The notes under the pieces were generated by a model that saw only the letters and a list, made by a program, of their open reading frames with translations, made no database searches and was not told where the DNA came from. Positions 54,778 to 62,705 of a DNA stretch of 64,000 nt are shown here, one piece after another. Position 1 is the first letter of the stretch; every line of letters begins with the position of its first letter. Source of the stretch: Planctomycetota bacterium (GTDB lineage: Bacteria > Planctomycetota > Phycisphaerae > UBA1845); NCBI GenBank assembly GCA_024275565.1, contig JAJRYY010000173.1, forward strand, positions 16,103-80,102. The letters are read 5' to 3'. The translations under genes and the position numbers were made by a program.

Positions 54778-56097
54778 CTACATCGGTTCTGAGGGGATGG
54801 ATTTTCCGTGTGGATCGTGCTTGGGATCGGTCAGTTGCTCGCGGAGTTCTTCACGCAGCTCGGGGGTGATGTAGTGCTCCATGCGGTTGGCTGGCTCGTG
54901 GAGGTGGTCGCTGGCGAGATGGAAATGCTTCGCCAGGTACGATTCCCAGAGGCGATGCGCCCCGACGAGCTGCGATGCTGCCAGCTTACCGCTGTCTGTG
55001 AGGCGATAGACTACATCGCGACCATCCATCATCCGCACAATTTCGTTCTGTCGCAGGAGCTTCCGGAGGGCGCGGGTCGGCAGTGATCCCCCGCCCACAA
55101 CGGTCAAAACCTCGTCACGCCTCATCGATCGCCCGGACTCACCGTTCATCTCCTCCCAGCGATAGAGCAACCCAAGAACATCCTGCCGAACGATCCGCGA
55201 GGACAGCTTCATGCGGTGATACCACTTGGCAAGCAGGCCTTGCTCGGGCGCGAGGAAAATCGCAACAAACAGGACGAATCCGACGACCACCGCCATCATC
55301 GCGGAAGTATTCGCCACAGCATCGACGCCGACCCATCCCGGACCATAGCACGCAAGCAGATGACCCGTCACTGCGGAAAAACACGCGATCAACTGGCTCA
55401 GCAGGATCATCACGCCGAGACGATCGGTCAGCAGATGAGCAGTGGCAGCCGGGACGATCAGCATGGCGATCACAAGAATCGAACCGACGGATTCAAAATT
55501 GGCAACGGTCGTGACAGCCACCATCACCATCAACGCATAGTGCATCAGCGTCGCATTGATACCGAGCGTCGTTGCGAGATCCGGATCGAAGGAGGAGATT
55601 TTCAGCTCCTTGTAGAATAATCCCACGAACAGGATATTCAACACAAACACACAAGCGAGATTTCGTGCAGCGGGCGGGACATCTTCAAATTGTGCATCGA
55701 GGGCAATTTGTACAATGTTACCATACAACACGCAGCCAGGATCGAGATCAACATGGTCGGCCACCTGTCGAATCAGGACGAGTCCGATCGCGAACAGGAT
55801 GCTGAACACGACGCCCATGGCAGCCCCATGCTCGACCTTGCCATACCGCGTGATGACCTGCGTAAGCAGTGCAGTGATCACGCCGACGATGACCGCACCC
55901 GCAAACATCGGCCACGCTGCCCGACTACTCGTAATGAGAAACGCAATCGCAAGACCCGGCAATACCGCATGTGAAATCGCATCACCCATGAGGCTGAGTC
56001 GGCGGAGGACGAGATAGTTCCCAAGCAGTGCACACGAACAGGCACTGAGCGTACCAACAAACAAAATCCAGCCGTCAATCGCCCAGTCCCATTCCAT
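54778..56097 (-). CDS. Metal ABC transporter permease fused to a DtxR/MntR-type domain (second permease)
   Basis: 439 aa. Residues about 1-285 are an ABC-3 family permease (LVLRRLSLMGDAISHAVLPGLAIAF, GSILVIAMLIVPAATA), as in MntB/ZnuB/TroC/D. The rest is a winged helix (RRDEVLTVVGGGSLPTRALRKLLRQNEIVRMMDGRDVVYRLTDSGKLAA) and a DtxR-type dimerisation and metal domain (GAHRLWESYLAKHF ... HEPANRMEHYI). The H, E and EH residues match metal ligands of MntR. Start shares one base with the stop of the previous permease. Fusion may let the transporter carry or release its own metal-sensing repressor. Confidence 0.92.
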   Translation of the reverse strand: MEWDWAIDGWILFVGTLSACSCALLGNYLVLRRLSLMGDAISHAVLPGLAIAFLITSSRAAWPMFAGAVIVGVITALLTQVITRYGKVEHGAAMGVVFSILFAIGLVLIRQVADHVDLDPGCVLYGNIVQIALDAQFEDVPPAARNLACVFVLNILFVGLFYKELKISSFDPDLATTLGINATLMHYALMVMVAVTTVANFESVGSILVIAMLIVPAATAHLLTDRLGVMILLSQLIACFSAVTGHLLACYGPGWVGVDAVANTSAMMAVVVGFVLFVAIFLAPEQGLLAKWYHRMKLSSRIVRQDVLGLLYRWEEMNGESGRSMRRDEVLTVVGGGSLPTRALRKLLRQNEIVRMMDGRDVVYRLTDSGKLAASQLVGAHRLWESYLAKHFHLASDHLHEPANRMEHYITPELREELREQLTDPKHDPHGKSIPSEPM

Positions 56098-57605
56098 CAG
56101 GCAGGAACTCCCTTCGAGCGTGATTCATCCGCCTTGTGCGGTGATGGCGGAATGGTGGATTCCTGTTCAAGCTCCCTCTCAAGCTCTTCGACAACATCCC
56201 CCGCAAGCACATGCTCGATCTCATCAGCATCACGATCGACGTGCGACGGAGCAATGTCGGCATATCGGATGAGGTACAGCTCCCATAGACGATGATTTCG
56301 CAAAATACGCCTCGATTCACGCCGACCGGTTTCGGTAAGCTTCAGCGTATTCGGCCCAATCTGCGAGACCAGTCCCAGCCGCGATCCGCGCGCGATGAGT
56401 CGATCGAGATGCCGGCGCGACCAGAACCGTTTCGCATGAACATCCGCGATCGGAATCGCAACCTCAGCCGCAAGATCCTCCTCACACTCAGCAAGGGCAC
56501 GCAGCAGGTTTTGATGTGCGACACGGTGCGACAGCGACCATCGGCGATACACACCCGCCAGTACCCCCCTATGCGGCGAAAATATCATGCTGAATGCAAA
56601 AACGACCCCCGTGGAGATGACGATGATCGCACCGGTTGGCAGTCGCGGCAACAAGGCACTCAGCACAGAACCCATCCATCCGCTGAACGCTCCGATCCCC
56701 CCCGCAATGACCGTCATCAGCAGCAGGCTATCCGTCCAGAATCTCGCAGCAGCCGCAGGTATAATAAGCAGTGCGACGATCATAATCAGACCAACTGCCT
56801 GCAAACCCGTCACTGTCGTCAGAACAACAAGCCCCATCATCAGCACATCGATCCAGAAAACCGGACGCCCCATCGATGACGCAAACGTCTGATCGAAGCA
56901 GACCAGGCGAAATTCCTTGAACATGACCGCACAACACGCGATCACCGCGAAGGCTGTCCCGCCGATCAGCATGGCGTCGCGATGAAGCATCGCAGCCGCC
57001 TTACCATAAATAAAACTCTGCAAACCAGACTCACCACCGGTGTTCATCTGCTGAATGATGCTGAACAGGACCATCCCAATACCAAAGAAAACACTCAACA
57101 CAATTCCAATAGCAGCATCTTCGCGAATACGAGACACCCGCCGCATTCCGATCACCGCCAACACACCCAGCGTCCCGGAAACCGCCGCACCAAAAAGCAG
57201 CCAGCCAAGGTTTTTATGTCCGACGACCATGAACGCAATGGCGATCCCGGGAAGGGTCGCGTGACTCAGCGCATCACCGAGCATGGCGCGTTTGCGGAGG
57301 TAGGCGAACGTACCGATCACTCCGGCAGCCGCACCCAGCAAAGTCGCACCAATCACAACGATCCGCGTATTGTAATCACGCAGCGTCAACGCACGAAATA
57401 TCTTATCCCAACTAGGAAAGCTCACGGAATTGTCAGTGATACCGCCCGAAGCGAGCATACCTGATACGGGCACACCTGAAGCAATCACGCTGCTGAAGCC
57501 GACACGATGCCCATCCGCAGCATCAGCGATCGGCGTACATCCGAGCAGGGCAACCCAGACCGCCGCCCACACCATCCGCAATCGATTCGCACGGCGGTTC
57601 ACCAC
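56097..57605 (-). CDS. Metal ABC transporter permease fused to a DtxR/MntR-type domain (first permease)
   Basis: 502 aa. N-terminal signal-like helix and extra segment (about 1-70), then an ABC-3 permease (YLRKRAMLGDALSHATLPGIAIAF, GLIMIVALLIIPAAAA), then a C-terminal winged helix and DtxR-type domain (LTETGRRESRRILRNHRLWELYL ... DRDADEIEHVL). Same layout as its neighbour but strongly diverged in sequence. Shares one base with the ATPase gene stop and one with the next permease start, so the three are coupled. The two permeases probably form a heterodimer. Confidence 0.92.
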   Translation of the reverse strand: MVNRRANRLRMVWAAVWVALLGCTPIADAADGHRVGFSSVIASGVPVSGMLASGGITDNSVSFPSWDKIFRALTLRDYNTRIVVIGATLLGAAAGVIGTFAYLRKRAMLGDALSHATLPGIAIAFMVVGHKNLGWLLFGAAVSGTLGVLAVIGMRRVSRIREDAAIGIVLSVFFGIGMVLFSIIQQMNTGGESGLQSFIYGKAAAMLHRDAMLIGGTAFAVIACCAVMFKEFRLVCFDQTFASSMGRPVFWIDVLMMGLVVLTTVTGLQAVGLIMIVALLIIPAAAARFWTDSLLLMTVIAGGIGAFSGWMGSVLSALLPRLPTGAIIVISTGVVFAFSMIFSPHRGVLAGVYRRWSLSHRVAHQNLLRALAECEEDLAAEVAIPIADVHAKRFWSRRHLDRLIARGSRLGLVSQIGPNTLKLTETGRRESRRILRNHRLWELYLIRYADIAPSHVDRDADEIEHVLAGDVVEELERELEQESTIPPSPHKADESRSKGVPA

Positions 57606-58420
57606 TATCTCGCTCCCGCACCAGCCACCGCCTGAGCAGCCTTGTCGAGCAGTGTCAGTCGCCCGCCATACGTCTTATGCAGATTCTCGGCGGTGAAGAC
57701 CTTCTCGGTAGGACCAGCCGCCACGATCCGCATATTCAGCAATACAACATCGTCGAAATAATCCGGAACCGTCTGCAAATCATGATGCACCACCAGAACC
57801 GTCCGATTCTTCGCACTCAACGCACGCAGCAGCACAACAATCGCAGCCTCAGTCGCAGCATCAACCCCGGCAAACGGTTCGTCCATGAAGTAAATCTGAG
57901 CATCCTGAGCAAGCGCCCGCGCCAAAAACACACGCTGCTGCTGACCGCCGGAGAGCTTCGATATCTGCCGATGCGCATAATCCGCCATCCCCACCTGATC
58001 CAGACATTCGAGTGCCGCATACTTGTCACGCTTACGCGGCGGCAGACACCACGGAATGCGTCCATACCGCCCCATCGTCACAACATCGAGCGCGGAGGCA
58101 GGAAAGTCCCAGTCCACACTCTCCCGCTGCGGAACATACCCAACGATCCCCCGCTGCTGACGATACGACTTACCATAAAATCGAACACTCCCCGATGCAC
58201 GCGGCACAAGATCGAGACAGGCTTTGATGAGCGTACTCTTGCCAGCTCCGTTCGGACCGACAACTCCAATCAACCGCCCGCCGGTGGCAGTGAAGTCGAT
58301 ATCCCAGAGAACGGGCTTGCGATGATACGCCACCGTCATATCGTGGATCGACAGCGGACTCTCCGCATCGTGATCGTCGTTCCTCGCCTCAATCTTAGAT
58401 CCCGCAAACCGTCCGGACAC
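57605..58420 (-). CDS. Metal ABC transporter ATP-binding protein (Mn/Zn/Fe type)
   Basis: 271 aa. Walker A GPNGAGKST, Q-loop YVPQRESVDWDFP (the VDWDFP form is typical of Mn/Fe-type importers), signature LSGGQQQRVFLARALAQ, Walker B IYFMDEPFAGVD and switch His VVHHDL. Lies 35 bp after the solute-binding protein gene. Confidence 0.95.
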   Translation of the reverse strand: MSGRFAGSKIEARNDDHDAESPLSIHDMTVAYHRKPVLWDIDFTATGGRLIGVVGPNGAGKSTLIKACLDLVPRASGSVRFYGKSYRQQRGIVGYVPQRESVDWDFPASALDVVTMGRYGRIPWCLPPRKRDKYAALECLDQVGMADYAHRQISKLSGGQQQRVFLARALAQDAQIYFMDEPFAGVDAATEAAIVVLLRALSAKNRTVLVVHHDLQTVPDYFDDVVLLNMRIVAAGPTEKVFTAENLHKTYGGRLTLLDKAAQAVAGAGAR

Positions 58421-58455
58421 GACAGCATCCTCCTGATATATACCTTGAATATCAC

Positions 58456-59454
58456 CTACCGACGCATCGACAGCTTCCCCGACATACCACGCTCCGGCGC
58501 ATCACCACCCAGCGCCCGGGCGATCACCGTCACATTGTGATCGATCATCCCGATATACGTCCCTTCATAACTCCCAGGCGCACCCATGGCATCGGAAAAG
58601 AGACTCCCACCAATCACGATTTCATGCCCACGAGACCGCGCCCCCTCAATCAGCGACTCCACATTTTTCCGCGATACTGACGTCTCCACAAAGACAGCCT
58701 TCACATCTCTCACCACGATCAAATCCACAATCCCAATCAGATCATCAATCCCCGCCTCAGATTCCGTACTGATCCCCTGAATCCCCTGAACATCCATCCC
58801 ATACGCCCGACCCATATAATTGAACGCATCATGGGCAGTCACCAGCACGCGACTCCGCTCCGGAATACTCGATAGCACGCGGCGAGCATACGCATCCAAT
58901 GCATCAAGCTTCTTCGCATATCGCTGATAATTGCCCCTGTAATAATCACCATTGACCGAATCAAAATCCGCCATCGCCCGCGCGACCGACGCCGCACACT
59001 TCTTCCACAACGACACATCCATCCACAAATGCGGATCAAAATGACCGGCAAATTCCGGCGGCTCCAGCAGCAGCTTCTCATCGATCGATTCCGTCACGGC
59101 ATGAACAGGACGCTTCCGCCCCACCTTGATGAGCGCATCCGAAAGCTTCCCCTCAAGCATCAGACCGCTGTAAAACACAATATCCGCCCGGATCAGCTTC
59201 CCAATATCAGCACGCGTCGCCTGGTACAGATGCGGATCAACGCCAGTCCCCATAATCCCCACCACGTCGCCCTTCTCACCCACAACATGACGCACAATGT
59301 CCGCCACCATCCCCGTCGTACACACCACCTTGAACGCCCGCCCGCCCGCAGAATCCTCCCCAATCGCGCGAGAAGAACCACCAAGGCAACCGGCAATCGC
59401 AACCACCACCACAAAACCTGGAACCCAGCACCGGCATCGCTTGTATTTCAACAC
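58456..59454 (-). CDS. Metal-binding lipoprotein of ABC importer (Mn-type, cluster A-I)
   Basis: 332 aa if started at the GTG at 59454 (AAAGG upstream), which leads straight into a lipoprotein signal VVVVAIAGC. The frame is open to 59541, but that part is made of a 16-bp repeat. Likely metal ligands are His in GVDPHLYQ, His in HFDPHLWMD, Glu in VFVETSVS and Asp in GMIDHNVT. This His-His-Glu-Asp set and the lack of a His-rich loop favour manganese (or iron) over zinc. First gene of the four-gene importer operon. Confidence 0.9.
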   Translation of the reverse strand: MLKYKRCRCWVPGFVVVVAIAGCLGGSSRAIGEDSAGGRAFKVVCTTGMVADIVRHVVGEKGDVVGIMGTGVDPHLYQATRADIGKLIRADIVFYSGLMLEGKLSDALIKVGRKRPVHAVTESIDEKLLLEPPEFAGHFDPHLWMDVSLWKKCAASVARAMADFDSVNGDYYRGNYQRYAKKLDALDAYARRVLSSIPERSRVLVTAHDAFNYMGRAYGMDVQGIQGISTESEAGIDDLIGIVDLIVVRDVKAVFVETSVSRKNVESLIEGARSRGHEIVIGGSLFSDAMGAPGSYEGTYIGMIDHNVTVIARALGGDAPERGMSGKLSMRR

Positions 59455-59476
59455 ATCAGCCCTTTCCGAGTACCGC

Positions 59477-59534
59477 AATCTATGGACCATGTAATCCACA
59501 GACCCTGTAATCCATGGACCATGCAATCCATATT
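59477..59534. repeat. 16-bp minisatellite, 3.5 units
   Basis: AATCCATGGACCATGC-type units at 59477, 59493 and 59509 plus a partial unit. It overlaps the possible long N terminus of the metal-binding protein. Confidence 0.92.
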
Positions 59535-59589
59535 GTATCATAAGCTACATTTCTTTGCACAGAGTACTTATCGGCAGGATTTTGTCAAT

Positions 59590-59635
59590 GTTTGACACTT
59601 GAACTTCAAAATGTTTGACACCTGAACATCAAAAT
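59590..59635. promoter_or_regulatory. Pair of 23-bp repeats with TTTGA/TCAAA dyads: candidate MntR operators
   Basis: Two 23-bp copies, each with a TTTGA-N10-TCAAA inverted repeat (59591-59610 and 59614-59633), placed between the divergent metal-importer operon and mntR. A 23-bp spacing is roughly two helical turns. It may be an operator pair or only another short array. Confidence 0.45.
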
Positions 59636-59697
59636 GAGCAATCACCCAGCCTAGGGCGTTGCAACGAGGGGCGACACGAGGCTATAGTACCCGCCAC

Positions 59698-60156
59698 ATG
59701 GCAGAAAAAACGCCCAATCAACCCAGACGACAGGCCCGCTCTTCTGCAAGCTCAACGAACGCATTCAAGCGCATCAGAGACGACCACGCGAGGGAGCTGG
59801 CAGAAGATTACGTCGAACTCATCGACGACCTCATCACCCAGACAGGCGAAGCACGCGCAGTCGATATCGCAGCAAAACTCGGCGTAAGTCACGTCACTGT
59901 CGCAAACACCATCCGCCGCCTCAAACGCGACAGCCTCGTCACCGCAGAACCCTACAGGTCAATATTTCTGACCCCCAAAGGCAAACGCCTCGCTACCGCC
60001 GCAAGAGAGCGACATACACTCATACTTGAATTCCTGATCGCCATCGGCGTCCCGCCCAATGACGCAGAAGCAGACGCCGAAGGCATCGAGCACCACCTCT
60101 CCCCCCCCACCCTCAAAGCAATCGTCAGCTTCCTCAAAAAACACCCAAAACCGTGA
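59698..60156 (+). CDS. mntR: MntR/DtxR-family metal-dependent repressor
   Basis: 152 aa from the ATG at 59698. Winged helix DYVELIDDLITQTGEARAVDIAAKLGVSHVTVANTIRRLKRDSLV, then dimerisation part TPKGKRLATAARERHTLILEFLIAIGV and the metal-ligand motif EADAEGIEHHLS. Lacks an SH3-like third domain, like MntR. The first 30 residues are a Pro/Arg/Ser-rich extension. It should bind DNA when loaded with manganese and shut down the divergent importer operon. Confidence 0.92.
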   Translation: MAEKTPNQPRRQARSSASSTNAFKRIRDDHARELAEDYVELIDDLITQTGEARAVDIAAKLGVSHVTVANTIRRLKRDSLVTAEPYRSIFLTPKGKRLATAARERHTLILEFLIAIGVPPNDAEADAEGIEHHLSPPTLKAIVSFLKKHPKP

Positions 60157-60247
60157 TTCAACCAAAAACGCGCAAAAACGGCCAATCCAAACGGAAATCG
60201 CCCGCAAAACCGAACCCCACAGAGACAAATACCCGAACAGCTACAAT

Positions 60248-60757
60248 ATGATGCTGATACGAGAACCCACATCACAGTGGCGACAACGCCACTGCGCATT
60301 TTCACTCGTAGAACTCGTCATTGTCATCGTGATTATCGGAATCATCGCTGCAGTCGCGGTCCCTCGCATCTCCGTCGCTGGAAACAATGCTGGCGATACT
60401 GTCCTCGAAGCCGACCTCCTCGTGCTCAGATCAGCCATCGATATGTACGCCGCTGAGCATGGCGGCACTTATCCAGACAAGAAAGGCAAATTCGCAAAAC
60501 AGATGACGCGGTACACAGACATCGATGGCGATGACAGCACCACCAGAACCGCCACCCATATATTCGGACCCTACATCGCAAGAATGCCCCCGCTACCAGT
60601 TGGCAAGAATCAGGGCAAAACCGCCGCCATCGACGGCAACAAACCCGGTGCAAAGAACAATGGTGGGTGGTGGTACGACGAAGATACCGGCGAAATCCGC
60701 GCCAACCTGAAGAACGGACAAAAAGATACAAATGGCGTACGCTACAACAGATATTGA
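60248..60757 (+). CDS. GspG-like type II secretion pseudopilin
   Basis: 169 aa. Prepilin peptidase site RHCA-FSLVELVIVIVIIGIIAAVAVP, with Glu at +5; the residue before the cut is Ala, not the usual Gly. The mature part (DTVLEADLLVLRSAIDMYAAEHGGTYPD) fits the major-pseudopilin family, followed by a short loop domain ending in WWYDEDTGEIRANL. Opens a cluster of at least three pilin-like genes. Confidence 0.88.
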   Translation: MMLIREPTSQWRQRHCAFSLVELVIVIVIIGIIAAVAVPRISVAGNNAGDTVLEADLLVLRSAIDMYAAEHGGTYPDKKGKFAKQMTRYTDIDGDDSTTRTATHIFGPYIARMPPLPVGKNQGKTAAIDGNKPGAKNNGGWWYDEDTGEIRANLKNGQKDTNGVRYNRY

Positions 60758-60874
60758 TCCACGCCTGTCAGTCATACCACTACACAATCCCACAACCACT
60801 CCCCCCCATCCGCAGCAGATTAAGCAAAATCAATAGCTGGACCGACACTTGGGTTGGGGGGATACTGTGTACAT

Positions 60875-62455
60875 ATGAACGCAGAAAAACTCCATTCAAT
60901 CATCCTGGCACCCCAGCCACGCGGCGATGCCCCTCAATCACGAGGCAAGGCCCCTCAACCACAAGGCTATGCATCTCAGCCACGCGGCTGTGCATCTCAG
61001 CCACGCGGCTGTGCATCTCAGCCACGCGGCAAGGCGGATCCTCATCAACGGTCCCAAAACCCCCGTAACAGCCTCAAAAGCGGGTTTTCACTCGTAGAGC
61101 TTGTCGTCTCCATCGCGATCCTCATCGTCATGATGGCATTGGCTGGGCAGATATTCACGCTCTCCATCGAATCCACAAATCAGGCCAGCGCACTCATTGA
61201 CACCTCTCAAGCCATACGAAACCTCGAGTTGACCCTTCGCAACGACCTGGCCGGCATCGATCCACAACGATCCATGCTCATCATCCGCACCCAGCCAGTG
61301 GATGCATACTGGACCCGCGCAGCACAGGAATCAGACACATCCGATAACGGTGGCGACGAAAACCCAATCACGGGATACATCTTCGAGAACGACCCCGAAC
61401 GCTACGACCCCACCACAGAATTACCCGTTCAGCCACGGGCGGACATGCTCCTCTTCTTCACCAGCAACCCTGCACGAAGCTCCCTCGAACCGAAAATTCG
61501 ATCCAACCTCGCCATGGTCGTCTACGGACACGCAAACCTCGGCGACCTTTCAACCGACCCTGCCAATCCATGGGCATCCCCGCCCCTGGAGTTTCCCGAC
61601 CGCAATATCCTCGGGTCTGGCGTTGAGCAATTTTTCCAGATCGATGGCGAGGATGCACCTTTCCACCGCTGGCTGCCGGCTGAGGAATGGCACCTCGCAC
61701 GCCGCGCCATCGCAATCATCGACGCCCCGGGAAATTTCGTCCTCAACCTGTTAGACCCCTTGCTGGCGCTCACAGTGGGCGATCTACCCTCCAGCCCACA
61801 CGAACAAAACGTCAGCGACACTTTAATCACAGGCGAACTCGACTTCATCCGCAACCCTGATGACCAAAACGGCGTCCCCGTACCGTCGTTCTACCAGGAC
61901 AGTGTCCTGAACATGGAGGCAACGAACCAGCAGATTTCAGACTGGCTGAGAAGAAGCCAGCTCGATCCACAGCCCCCCGTATCGCTGAGAACCCGGCTAG
62001 GCCACTACTTCCTCCCGAACTGTGCATCCTTCAAGGTCGAGTGGGCGCTCTCAGACCCATCGCTCAGAGGCCAGAAAGAGATCATCTGGGTCGATCCACT
62101 CATCCCGGTTTTAACGGGTGGTGCAAACATCCCCATCGTGGAGCTTCTCGAGGAATTGGACAACAATTCACAAGGCCAAGGCATCGACATACTACTGGGC
62201 AAGATGCGCAGCCTGTTCGGCCCACCAACAACGGAGCGGGTTGGAAGGCAGGCAGTCCTGGGTCAGCCCCACGTGGTCGACAACCAAACCCACATATTCT
62301 TCCCAAGAGACCCAGCCAACCCGGACGCCATACCCGGCGATCCGGACCCCTTTTTCCCCGTCGCGATTCGCATCACCATCGACCTTTTCGACAGCGCAGG
62401 CACCATGGACAGACCACAACGACACGTCATGATCCTGCCCATAGGCCAAAATTAG
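60875..62455 (+). CDS. GspJ/PilW-like pseudopilin with repeat-rich leader
   Basis: About 526 aa from the Met before NAEKL. Prepilin site KSG-FSLVELVVSIAILIVMMALAGQIF is clear, but some 70 residues precede it, including CASQPRG repeats from a 21-bp array; normal leaders are 5-30 residues. No start codon nearer to the cut was found. The mature part is large and ends with IRITIDLFDSAGTMDRPQRHVMILPIG, the beta-type ending of minor pseudopilins. Same direction as the GspG-like gene. Confidence 0.8.
   Translation: MNAEKLHSIILAPQPRGDAPQSRGKAPQPQGYASQPRGCASQPRGCASQPRGKADPHQRSQNPRNSLKSGFSLVELVVSIAILIVMMALAGQIFTLSIESTNQASALIDTSQAIRNLELTLRNDLAGIDPQRSMLIIRTQPVDAYWTRAAQESDTSDNGGDENPITGYIFENDPERYDPTTELPVQPRADMLLFFTSNPARSSLEPKIRSNLAMVVYGHANLGDLSTDPANPWASPPLEFPDRNILGSGVEQFFQIDGEDAPFHRWLPAEEWHLARRAIAIIDAPGNFVLNLLDPLLALTVGDLPSSPHEQNVSDTLITGELDFIRNPDDQNGVPVPSFYQDSVLNMEATNQQISDWLRRSQLDPQPPVSLRTRLGHYFLPNCASFKVEWALSDPSLRGQKEIIWVDPLIPVLTGGANIPIVELLEELDNNSQGQGIDILLGKMRSLFGPPTTERVGRQAVLGQPHVVDNQTHIFFPRDPANPDAIPGDPDPFFPVAIRITIDLFDSAGTMDRPQRHVMILPIGQN
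60971..61030. repeat. 21-bp tandem repeat in the pseudopilin leader, 2.9 units
   Basis: Units at 60971, 60992 and 61013, each encoding ASQPRGC, with decayed units upstream to about 60915. The period keeps the frame. Confidence 0.92.
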
Positions 62456-62705
62456 CTTCCAATTGCTGAAGATGGACATAACATGGACCGATCGGGCCGA
62501 TTTTCCTGATTATGAACACCAAAAACCATGATTTTTAGGTGTTGACGGGCTTTTTGAGTGTTGACTGACACCTTGGTGTGCCCGAACAATAGGGGTGCCA
62601 ACGAAATGGCAGGTCCAGATAACCGGCCTGCTCGCTCGCTCTGATCGCAGGAAGGAAGCTGTTGGAAGCTGATTGGAAGCTGAAAAAGGACATTTGGACA
62701 CCGTG
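62456..62705. other. Non-coding gap between pilin-like genes
   Basis: 250 bp. Contains GGAAGCTGTTGGAAGCTGATTGGAAGCTG, a small 10-11-bp repeat near 62653-62680, and AAGGA near 62685. No gene seen. Confidence 0.55.

Noticed and set aside
58456-59454. Zinc importer (ZnuA) identity for the binding protein
   Set aside because: There is no His-rich loop, and the fourth ligand fits Asp. A Mn-type MntR lies next to it.
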